Source: RGIG1681 sp017467625
Lineage (GTDB): Bacteria > Bacillota > Clostridia > Christensenellales > UBA1242
DNA length: 64,000 nucleotides
Direction: 5' to 3'
Assembly (NCBI GenBank): GCA_017467625.1
Contig: JAFUSN010000003.1
Location: 62,001 to 126,000, forward strand
The notes under the pieces were generated by a model. That model was not told the DNA's origin. It worked only from the letters and a program-made list of their open reading frames with translations, and made no database searches. Made by a program: the position numbers and the translations under genes. Shown one piece after another: positions 50,956-57,736 of the stretch (position 1 is the first letter of the stretch; every line of letters starts with the position of its first letter).

Positions 50956-52068
50956 ATGAGAAAAATTTCAAGATTCTTTCTTTTAATTATTGGTTTTGTT
51001 TCTATTTTTCTCATTGCTATATCATCAACATTTTCACCTGTTCTAATTACAAATTCACAAGTGAAGTCGTGTTCAGTAAGTTTAAATGCAATTCCAAAAA
51101 TCAGTGAGTTTTTTAAAAAATTATTTCGTGGTGAGACTAAAGAAACTTTGAAACCTGAGACAACCTATGTTTATTTAGGTGGATTTCCACTTGGCTTTAC
51201 AATTTCATGCTCTGGTGCGCTTGTTGTTACAAGTTCAAATGAATCTGCTTCTGAAATTTTACCAGGAGATATTTTGACTAAAATTGAAAATATTTCAGTA
51301 CACTCAGCTGAAGAAATTTTAAAGCTTATAAATAAAGAAGAATTTGCAGGCAAAACTATTGAAGTTGAACTCATTCGAGGAAGTGAAGTATTTAAAACAA
51401 AAATAACGCCAAAGTTTGATGAAACACAAAAAATTTATAAGCTTGGACTTTGGATTCGTGATAATGCTGCGGGTGTTGGAACGGTGACATTTATCAGAGA
51501 GGATAATTTGCGTTTTGGAGCACTTGGGCATCCGGTTTGTGATATTGACTCTGGAACATGTTTACCGGTTTTGTCTGGAAATATTTATAAATGTAATATT
51601 GTTGGAGTTAAAAAAGGAAAAGGTGGAGATCCTGGTGAGCTTAAAGGATTGTTTTTAAGAAGCGGACAGAAACTAGGCTCTTTAGATTCTAACAATAATT
51701 TTGGAGTTTATGGCAATTTTAATAAAGATGCTATTTCAAAAATGAATTTAAAAAAAGTGGAAGTTGCTAAAAAAGATGAAGTTCAAAGTGGCAAAGCAAA
51801 AATTGTGTGCGCAATTGAAGGTAATCAGCCGGAAGAATATGATATTGAAATTGTTAAAGCTTATTTCCAAACTTCAAAAAGCAATAAAAGTATGTTTATT
51901 CGGGTGACTGACAAAAGGTTAATTGAAAAGACTGGTGGAATTGTTCAGGGCATGAGCGGAAGTCCAATAATTCAAAATAATAAACTTGTTGGAGCGGTAA
52001 CTCATGTTTTTGTGTCGGACTCAACTAAAGGCTATGGAATTTATGCAGATTGGATGATTGACAACTAA
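50956..52068 (+). CDS. spoIVB: SpoIVB-type sporulation serine peptidase (S55)
   Basis: Forespore-secreted protease that triggers SigK processing in Bacillus, 370 residues. An N-terminal membrane/signal segment LLIIGFVSIFLIAISS is followed by a PDZ domain (YLGGFPLGFTIS to KIYKLG) and the S55 domain: His in FGALGHPVCDID, Ser in QGMSGSPIIQNNKLVGAVTHV. Catalytic residues look complete. It sits between recN and spo0A as in Bacillus. Its start lies at the base of a terminator hairpin, which raises the question of how it is transcribed. Confidence 0.93.
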   Translation: MRKISRFFLLIIGFVSIFLIAISSTFSPVLITNSQVKSCSVSLNAIPKISEFFKKLFRGETKETLKPETTYVYLGGFPLGFTISCSGALVVTSSNESASEILPGDILTKIENISVHSAEEILKLINKEEFAGKTIEVELIRGSEVFKTKITPKFDETQKIYKLGLWIRDNAAGVGTVTFIREDNLRFGALGHPVCDIDSGTCLPVLSGNIYKCNIVGVKKGKGGDPGELKGLFLRSGQKLGSLDSNNNFGVYGNFNKDAISKMNLKKVEVAKKDEVQSGKAKIVCAIEGNQPEEYDIEIVKAYFQTSKSNKSMFIRVTDKRLIEKTGGIVQGMSGSPIIQNNKLVGAVTHVFVSDSTKGYGIYADWMIDN

Positions 52069-52110
52069 ATACAAAAATATTCAAAACTATTCAAAATTAT
52101 AAAAAATTAG

Positions 52111-52138
52111 TTGCAATTATTACAAAACATGCTATAAT
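52111..52138 (+). promoter_or_regulatory. Promoter of the spo0A-like gene, giving a leaderless start
   Basis: TTGCAA (52111-52116), 16 bp, TATAAT (52133-52138). The ATG at 52145 is 6 nt after the -10 and no SD is present. A vegetative-type promoter, with no obvious Spo0A box or SigH element seen. Confidence 0.75.
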
Positions 52139-52144
52139 TTAAGT

Positions 52145-52618
52145 ATGGAATTTTTAGATACATATTTAAGTTTAAATTTATCATATAGAGATTGTTATAT
52201 TAGAAACAATGCAGAACTTCGTGATAAGGCTGTTACTGATCAGATGCTCTATTACAATATTCATAATGATATGGATATAATTTTTAATGCGATTAAACTT
52301 TCACCAAGCAAACAGGGTTACAGATATTGGAAAGATGCAATTTTTATCATAATTTTAAATGATGGAAAAAAAATGAAAATTTGTAATGAAATTTATCCTG
52401 CAATTGCGCAAAAATATGACAGGACGGCGATTTCTGTTGAAAGGGCAATGAGGCTTTGTTTTGAAAATGCAATGTATAACAATGCCAAAGATGAATCTAA
52501 TTTTGTTTTTGATTATTTAAAAAATTATCTTTTGTTTCCACGCAACAGCGAAATTTTGGCTAAACTTACAGAGCTTGTTATGTCTAAAGACTTTCAACGA
52601 AAGAAATTTTCATTGTAG
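52145..52618 (+). CDS. Receiver-less Spo0A: DNA-binding domain only
   Basis: 157 residues in the spo0A slot right after spoIVB. Residues about 40-150 match the Spo0A effector domain: IKLSPSKQGYRYWKDAIF, YPAIAQKYDRTAISVERAMR (recognition helix with SVERA, as in Spo0A SRVERAIR) and FPRNSEILAKLTELV (as in KPTNSEF). Normal Spo0A is about 260 residues with an N-terminal CheY-like receiver. Here only about 40 residues (MEFLDTYLSLNLSYRD...) precede the domain and carry no phospho-Asp motif; the 76 nt upstream cannot hold a receiver. Phosphorelay control in the usual form is impossible. Probably leaderless. Confidence 0.88.
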   Translation: MEFLDTYLSLNLSYRDCYIRNNAELRDKAVTDQMLYYNIHNDMDIIFNAIKLSPSKQGYRYWKDAIFIIILNDGKKMKICNEIYPAIAQKYDRTAISVERAMRLCFENAMYNNAKDESNFVFDYLKNYLLFPRNSEILAKLTELVMSKDFQRKKFSL

Positions 52619-52639
52619 TATTGATTTGATTTTGTTGTT

Positions 52640-52647
52640 CATACAAT
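52640..52647 (+). promoter_or_regulatory. SigE-like -10 element before spoIIM
   Basis: CATACAAT, the exact SigE -10 consensus; the -35 region at 14 bp (TATTGAT) is a poor match. spoIIM is SigE-controlled in Bacillus. The transcription start would fall at the GTG start codon. Confidence 0.55.
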
Positions 52648-52652
52648 ATAGT

Positions 52653-53258
52653 GTGAAGAAATTTAGTTCATTTGATTTAAAATTTTACTTTGAACAAAAT
52701 AGAGGCTACTATATTGTTTTTTTATGCTTTTTAATTCTGGGAGTGATTTTAGGGCTTGTTGTTTCATTTACAAGCGATGGATACATTAATTTGCTTTCAT
52801 CAAAAGACAATAACCTTATTGAAATGATAAATGGTGGTGGGGGCTATTTCTGGAACAGATTGTTTTTGTTTTTAATTCCAATAATGTTAATTTTTCTTCT
52901 TTCGTTTAATTACTACGTAGGCATGCTTGGATATGTTGTTGTTTTGTATCAAACCATGCTTTTAATTTTAAGCATTTCAGCAGTTATAAAAGTTTATGGA
53001 ATTACAGGGGTGTTTTCTTCAATCTTTTTAACTATACCAATCAATTTAATTTATTTATGTGATTTAGGGGTTATGATTTCAACTTGTCAAAAAAGGGCAA
53101 AAAACGCCAAAAGATTCCATCATTTTACATATGATTTTAAAACTCTTGACTTTTGGATTAAGATTGTTTTTTGTGTTTTGATAGTTTTGATTTTAAGTTT
53201 AATTGTTGCGTTTATTTATCCACTTTTTGTTCGTAATGCAAATTTTATTGTTTATTGA
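52653..53258 (+). CDS. spoIIM: SpoIIM-like stage II sporulation membrane protein
   Basis: 201 residues from GTG 52653; the longer frame overlaps the spo0A-like gene. Membrane segments are YYIVFLCFLILGVILGLVVSF, LFLFLIPIMLIFLLSFNYYV, YVVVLYQTMLLILSISAVIK, FSSIFLTIPINLIYLCDLGV and a C-terminal one. The first helix and the G-x-x-G-x-F-S-S-x-F-L-x-I-P-x-N-L-I pattern resemble SpoIIM of the DMP engulfment complex. A consensus SigE -10 supports mother-cell expression. Sequence similarity is moderate, so another sporulation membrane protein is possible. Confidence 0.7.
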   Translation: MKKFSSFDLKFYFEQNRGYYIVFLCFLILGVILGLVVSFTSDGYINLLSSKDNNLIEMINGGGGYFWNRLFLFLIPIMLIFLLSFNYYVGMLGYVVVLYQTMLLILSISAVIKVYGITGVFSSIFLTIPINLIYLCDLGVMISTCQKRAKNAKRFHHFTYDFKTLDFWIKIVFCVLIVLILSLIVAFIYPLFVRNANFIVY

Positions 53259-53306
53259 GGTATAATTTTATTCATAGAAACAAACAATATTTTTAGAGGT
53301 AATTTA

Positions 53307-54473
53307 ATGAAAAAATTCACTGTTTTTTTAATTTTTTTAGTTACTTTTACGATTAATTGTTTTACAATTTCCATGAATATAAATAAAACATTTGCGTTAA
53401 AAGATGAAACAAATTTAAATGTATCTTCAAAATCAGCACTTTTAATTGAGGCTTCAACGGGAAGTGTTATTTATGAAAAAAATGCTGATGAAAGGCTTCC
53501 AATTGCATCAATGACAAAGCTTGCATCTCTTGCAATTATTTTTGATGCAATTAATAAAGGAGCAATCAAAGAAGATGATTTTGTTCAGGTTTCAGAAACT
53601 GCGGCGGCCGTTGGAGGATCATCTGCATTTTTGGATGCTGGTTCAAAATATAAGGTGCTTGATCTCATAAAATCTGTCATCGTTGCATCGGCGAATGATA
53701 GCACAGTTGCGCTTGCTGAATTTGTTTCTGGGAGTGAAGAAGGATTTGTTTTAAAAATGAATGCACTTGCAAAATCACTTGCGCTTGAAAACACAAATTT
53801 TGAAAATGCAACGGGACTTCCAATTGCAAATCATTATTCATCTGCGCGTGATATTTCTAAAATTTATTTACAAATTTGTGATAATAAAATATATAAAAAG
53901 TTTTCTCAAATTTGGATGGATGATTTAATTCATCCAAGTGGAAGAAAAACAGGACTTGTTAATACGAACAGACTTGTTAAAACATATGACGGAATTGAAG
54001 GCGGAAAAACAGGTTATACTGATTCTGCAAAGTTTTGTTTAACTTCATCTGCTAAGCGAAACGGAATGAGGCTTGTTTCTGTTATCATTGGAGCAAGTGA
54101 TAGCAAAACTAGATTTGCTGAAACAACAAAATTATTCAATTATGGTTTTGCTAATTTTTCTGCAAAACTTGTTGCAACCCATGAAATTCCAGTTGGTGAA
54201 ATTTTTGTAAAAAATTCAAAAAATAAACTTATTGCCGTTCCTGAAAAAGATGTTTCAGTTTTTGGCAAAAAAGGTGAGGTTGATAAGTTTAGGACAGAAT
54301 TTAAATTTGAGGATAATTTAGTTGCTCCAATTTACAAAAATCAAGTTATTGGAAAAGTGTATGTTTTAAATGAAAATAACATTGTTACAGACGAGTGTAA
54401 CTTGATTGCTGAAAATGATGTTTTTGCTAAGTCGTTTAAAGATAAATTTGAACAAGTTATTAAAGTTTGGTAA
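53307..54473 (+). CDS. dacF: D-alanyl-D-alanine carboxypeptidase (DacF type)
   Basis: Trims peptidoglycan peptide stems, 388 residues, secreted. A signal segment FTVFLIFLVTFTINCF ends near TFALKDE. The three penicillin-binding motifs are complete: SMTK, SAND, and KTG in GGKTGYTDSAKFC. A C-terminal PBP5-type beta domain follows. The position after spoIIM and before the S2P-scpAB unit matches clostridial dacF. Ends at a strong terminator. Confidence 0.93.
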   Translation: MKKFTVFLIFLVTFTINCFTISMNINKTFALKDETNLNVSSKSALLIEASTGSVIYEKNADERLPIASMTKLASLAIIFDAINKGAIKEDDFVQVSETAAAVGGSSAFLDAGSKYKVLDLIKSVIVASANDSTVALAEFVSGSEEGFVLKMNALAKSLALENTNFENATGLPIANHYSSARDISKIYLQICDNKIYKKFSQIWMDDLIHPSGRKTGLVNTNRLVKTYDGIEGGKTGYTDSAKFCLTSSAKRNGMRLVSVIIGASDSKTRFAETTKLFNYGFANFSAKLVATHEIPVGEIFVKNSKNKLIAVPEKDVSVFGKKGEVDKFRTEFKFEDNLVAPIYKNQVIGKVYVLNENNIVTDECNLIAENDVFAKSFKDKFEQVIKVW

Positions 54474-54497
54474 AACCGACATTTGTCGGTTTTTTTC
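54473..54497 (+). terminator. Intrinsic terminator after dacF
   Basis: AAACCGAC/GTCGGTTT stem, ATTT loop, T-run; it overlaps the last base of the stop codon. Confidence 0.92.
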
Positions 54498-54520
54498 TTT
54501 TTTGTTTGTCTTTTCAAAAA

Positions 54521-54549
54521 TTGACTTAAAATTATAACTTTGTTATAAT
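54521..54549 (+). promoter_or_regulatory. Promoter of the S2P-like-scpAB operon
   Basis: TTGACT (54521-54526), 17 bp, TATAAT (54544-54549), then a TAGGAG SD. Confidence 0.87.
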
Positions 54550-54571
54550 TGTTTTTAGGAGACTGATTTCA

Positions 54572-55252
54572 ATGCTTTACAGCTACAGCGTTTTTGGAGA
54601 AGATTTTTATAAAATTATCATTGTGATGATTGCTACTGTTATGGCACTTTTTGTTGCAATGCCATTTCGTGAGTTTGCAAAAGCGTTTGTTGCAAGGCGT
54701 GAAGGTGATTACACATCAGTCGCACTGAAAAGATATACATTGGCTCCACTTGCACATATTGATATTATTGGATTTATATTTTTGCTTCTTTTTAGATTTG
54801 GTTGGTCTAAACCACTTCCAATTGATGAAAGAAATTTTAAGCGTGGAAGAAAGAGTAAGTTTTTGGTTTACTCAGCAGGAATTATCACAAACTTAGTTTT
54901 AGCGGTTTTATTTTTATTTATCTATATGTTGCTTTTAAAAGTTTTTCCGCAAGTTTATGATGTTCCTTTTTATGGCTTTTTGTTAGAGGAATTTTTAACA
55001 ATTTCAGTGTCATATAATTTTATGCTTGCAATATTTCATATACTTCCAATTTATCCAATGGACGGATTTAAAATTGTTGAAAGTTTTTCAAGAAGTGGAA
55101 CAAATGCATACCTTGATTTTATGAGAAGATATTACTTTGTAATATTTTTAGTTTTGGCAATAACTGGGATTTATGGATATATTTACCGATATACGGCGGG
55201 ATATTTAATAAATTGGCTAATCAAACTTTTTTCAATTATTTTAGGACTGTGA
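54572..55252 (+). CDS. Site-2 protease homologue lacking HExxH (pseudoprotease)
   Basis: 226 residues, about five membrane helices, M50B family upstream of scpA as in clostridia. The zinc motif reads REFAK (residues 33-37) where active members have HEFAH, so both His ligands are replaced. The surrounding signature is well kept: LAPLAHIDIIGFIFLLLFRFGWSKPLPID and the half ILPIYPMDGFKI, where the Asp (about 163) stays but the preceding Asn is not found. Catalysis is very unlikely; a substrate-holding or scaffold role as in inactive rhomboids is an inference. No frameshift: the frame is clean. Confidence 0.85.
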   Translation: MLYSYSVFGEDFYKIIIVMIATVMALFVAMPFREFAKAFVARREGDYTSVALKRYTLAPLAHIDIIGFIFLLLFRFGWSKPLPIDERNFKRGRKSKFLVYSAGIITNLVLAVLFLFIYMLLLKVFPQVYDVPFYGFLLEEFLTISVSYNFMLAIFHILPIYPMDGFKIVESFSRSGTNAYLDFMRRYYFVIFLVLAITGIYGYIYRYTAGYLINWLIKLFSIILGL

Positions 55253-55253
55253 T

Positions 55254-56141
55254 ATGGAGAATTTAACAGAAGAAAAAAAACCATTAACTGAAACCGAGGC
55301 TCATAGTGAGTCTGTTTTTGATGTGGCTAAATTGGATAAAAAATCGCTTGAAATTTTGGAGGAAACAGAAGGCAGCGATTACAAATTTAAACTTAATCAA
55401 TTTGAAGGTCCTCTTGATTTGCTTTTGCACTTAATTAAAATTACCAAAATTGATATTCACGATATCTTTCTTTCTGACATCACTGAACAATATTTGGAAA
55501 TGATGAAAGATATTGATAGTGTTGATGTTGATAAAGCCAGTGAATTTATTGATATGTCTGCAACACTTTTAGAAATTAAATCAAAACATTTGTTGCCACA
55601 ACCTGAAACAGAAACAGATGAAGAAGATCCTGAACAAAGGCTCATTAGGCAAATTGAAGAACATGAACTATTTTTAAAACAAACTGAAAAACTTGCACCA
55701 CTTGAAGATAATGGAAAGCTTTATAAAGCGCCTGATAATTCAGTTGGTGAGTTTAAATATGAACTTCCAGAAAAGTTGTCGCTTGATGCACTTATTTCAG
55801 CATTTTCAAATTTAATGCAAACAATGACAATTAAAGCTGAAGTTGTTCAAGAGAAAAAAATTATTAAAGACAGATTTACTGTTGCACAAAAAATTTCACA
55901 AATTAAAGATGTTTTGCTTCTGAAAAAAGAATTTAAATTTCGAGATATGTTTGAAGAATCTTATTCAAGAAGCGAGGTTATAAACACATTTTTGGCGTTA
56001 CTTGAGCTTTTAAAAAGACAGTATATAACCGTTAAACAAGAAAATTTGTTTGATGATATTGATATTATTAGAAATGATGATATTACGGCTCGTTTAACAG
56101 AAGACATTGTTCTTGATGATTACAATGAAGGAGAAAACTAA
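55254..56141 (+). CDS. scpA: Segregation and condensation protein ScpA (kleisin)
   Basis: Kleisin bridging the SMC heads, 295 residues. About 45 acidic residues precede the conserved start FKLNQFEGPLDLLLHLIKITKIDIHDI. FIDMSATLLEIKSKHLLP is the SMC-neck contact. The C-terminal winged helix has VINTFLALLELLKRQYITVKQ. The start abuts the S2P-like gene, and the stop overlaps scpB by one base. Confidence 0.96.
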   Translation: MENLTEEKKPLTETEAHSESVFDVAKLDKKSLEILEETEGSDYKFKLNQFEGPLDLLLHLIKITKIDIHDIFLSDITEQYLEMMKDIDSVDVDKASEFIDMSATLLEIKSKHLLPQPETETDEEDPEQRLIRQIEEHELFLKQTEKLAPLEDNGKLYKAPDNSVGEFKYELPEKLSLDALISAFSNLMQTMTIKAEVVQEKKIIKDRFTVAQKISQIKDVLLLKKEFKFRDMFEESYSRSEVINTFLALLELLKRQYITVKQENLFDDIDIIRNDDITARLTEDIVLDDYNEGEN

Positions 56142-56788
56142 TGGAGAATTTAGAAAGTGTACTTGAAAGCGTGCTTTTTGTTGCTGGTGAACCGGTTTTA
56201 ATTTCGGATCTTTGTTTTAAATTTGATGTTAAACCAAAGGAAATTGATAAGGCCTTTGAAAATTTGCAAAAAAAGTATGATGAAAATAGCGGTATTCAAA
56301 TTTTGAAATTTAATGGAAAGCTTCAATTTTCTTCAAATTCAAAAAATGTTGACTATGTTACTTCTGTTTTAAATCCAATTAGACAAAGAAATTTGACAAA
56401 GGCAACGCTTGAAACAATTGCAATTATTGCATATAAACAACCTGTAACAAGAATGGAAATTGAAGAAGTTCGAGGAGTTAATTCAGATTATGCTATCAAC
56501 ATTTTGCTTGAGCATAAGCTTATTGAAATTGTTGGGCATAAAGAAACGGTCGGCAAACCAGCACTTTTTGGAACAACAGATGAGTTTTTGAAAAAGTTTA
56601 ACATTGGTGATATAAATGAACTTCCTGATTATGAAACGCTTTTGAGCGAAGTTAATAAAATTCGTGAGAGATATTCGGATACGCTTTTTAATACTTCAGA
56701 ACCAGAAATTTCTAATGAGAGTGAAGTTGATAAAAAACTTGAGGAACTTGCAAAACAGGAAAAACTAAAAACTGAAGAAGATTTATAA
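56141..56788 (+). CDS. scpB: Segregation and condensation protein ScpB
   Basis: 215 residues, two winged-helix domains. LESVLESVLFVAGEPVLISDL and TKATLETIAIIAYKQPVTRMEIEEVRGVNSD are signatures, as is GRPALFGTTDEFL (here KPALFGTTDEFLKKF). It binds ScpA as a dimer. TAATG overlap with scpA. A terminator hairpin lies 20 nt downstream, over the start of the next gene. Confidence 0.96.
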   Translation: MENLESVLESVLFVAGEPVLISDLCFKFDVKPKEIDKAFENLQKKYDENSGIQILKFNGKLQFSSNSKNVDYVTSVLNPIRQRNLTKATLETIAIIAYKQPVTRMEIEEVRGVNSDYAINILLEHKLIEIVGHKETVGKPALFGTTDEFLKKFNIGDINELPDYETLLSEVNKIRERYSDTLFNTSEPEISNESEVDKKLEELAKQEKLKTEEDL

Positions 56789-56808
56789 TAAAAACAATAT
56801 TAACGCGT

Positions 56809-56846
56809 AAACTATGAGTATGAAAATTATACTCATAGTTTTTTTT
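56809..56846 (+). terminator. Terminator overlapping the start of the DUF2953 gene
   Basis: Perfect 13-bp stem AAACTATGAGTAT/ATACTCATAGTTT, 7-nt loop, eight T. Both candidate start codons of the next gene (56814 and 56820) are inside the left arm or loop junction and the T-run is coding sequence. Confidence 0.85.
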
Positions 56847-57359
56847 ATTTGCTTTGGTTTGGGTTTAATTTTCTTTTTACCAATAAAAATTAGGACGGCA
56901 GCGTGTTTTAATTTGGGTGAAATTGAAGGAAATTATAATGTTAAGGCACTAGGGATAAACATTGTTCATGGAAAAATTTATAAAGATGAAACAGGGCAAA
57001 TTGAGTTTGAAAATGAAGATATTTTTAAAAAGAAACCCGAAAAAAATTTTATTAAAATTTTAGTTGAAACCATAAGCAAAAAAATCTATATTGAAAAGTT
57101 TATCTTCAATATAAAATGTGGAGTTAAAAATGAAGTAATGGCAACAGCAATTATTTCAGGTGTGATAAATTATCTTATTTCAATTGTATATTTTTTAATT
57201 AAAAATAAATTCAATTTATGTGAGTTTAACTTTAAAAACGAAACAGATTATTTGAGTAGTAAGTTTGAGTTTTCATTAAATTTTGTTTTTAGTGTAAGTT
57301 TGATTTGGATTTTAATTTCGCTTATATTATCAATGGTTAAAGCAAGGAGGGAAAAATGA
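56814..57359 (+). CDS. DUF2953-like (YtfI-type) membrane protein
   Basis: 181 residues. An N-terminal helix IILIVFFICFGLGLIFFLPI is followed by a beta-rich segment (RTAACFNLGEIEGNYNVKALGINIVHG), a middle region, then segments LISIVYFLIKN and FSVSLIWILISLILSM. The layout matches DUF2953 proteins that precede gerW in clostridia. No SD precedes ATG 56814; ATG 56820 may be used instead. The first codons form a terminator hairpin. It overlaps gerW by ATGA. Confidence 0.75.
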   Translation: MSMKIILIVFFICFGLGLIFFLPIKIRTAACFNLGEIEGNYNVKALGINIVHGKIYKDETGQIEFENEDIFKKKPEKNFIKILVETISKKIYIEKFIFNIKCGVKNEVMATAIISGVINYLISIVYFLIKNKFNLCEFNFKNETDYLSSKFEFSLNFVFSVSLIWILISLILSMVKARREK

Positions 57360-57736
57360 AGGAAAAAAATAATATTGAAAATGTTGTTAGTGAGTCAATT
57401 GAAAAATTAAAACAAATATTAGATGTTGATGTTATTATTGGTGATTCAATTAAAGCCGGTGAAACAACAATTTTTCCAATAAGTAAAATCACATTTGCGC
57501 TTGTTAGTGGTGGTGGAGAATATGGTGGTAAAGAACATAAAAACAATCTTCCATTTTCTGCTGGAGTTGGAACTGGTGTAAATTTGGAACCAATCGGCTT
57601 TCTTGTTTTAAATGAAACTGGAGCTAGCATTTTGAAAATTGACAGTAGCTCTGCAATAAAAAAACTTGTTGATGCAATTCCGGAGGTTGCAAAATATGTA
57701 TCAAAAATTTTCACAAAAAATGATAAAACAGAGTAA
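57356..57736 (+). CDS. gerW: GerW/YtfJ-family sporulation protein
   Basis: 126 residues. IENVVSESIEKLKQILDVDVIIGDSI, GETTIFPISKITFALVSGGGEYGG, and the Gly-rich VGTGVNLEPIGFLVLN are the family core. In Bacillus it is a spore protein needed for germination. The AAGGAGGG SD lies in the end of the DUF2953 gene. The end overlaps the downstream carboxypeptidase by 41 nt. Confidence 0.93.
   Translation: MKEKNNIENVVSESIEKLKQILDVDVIIGDSIKAGETTIFPISKITFALVSGGGEYGGKEHKNNLPFSAGVGTGVNLEPIGFLVLNETGASILKIDSSSAIKKLVDAIPEVAKYVSKIFTKNDKTE

Noticed and set aside
53261..53306. Sporulation-type (SigF/SigG) promoter for dacF
   Set aside because: Only a TATAAT without a matching -35 was found, and no element fits SigF or SigG consensus well enough.
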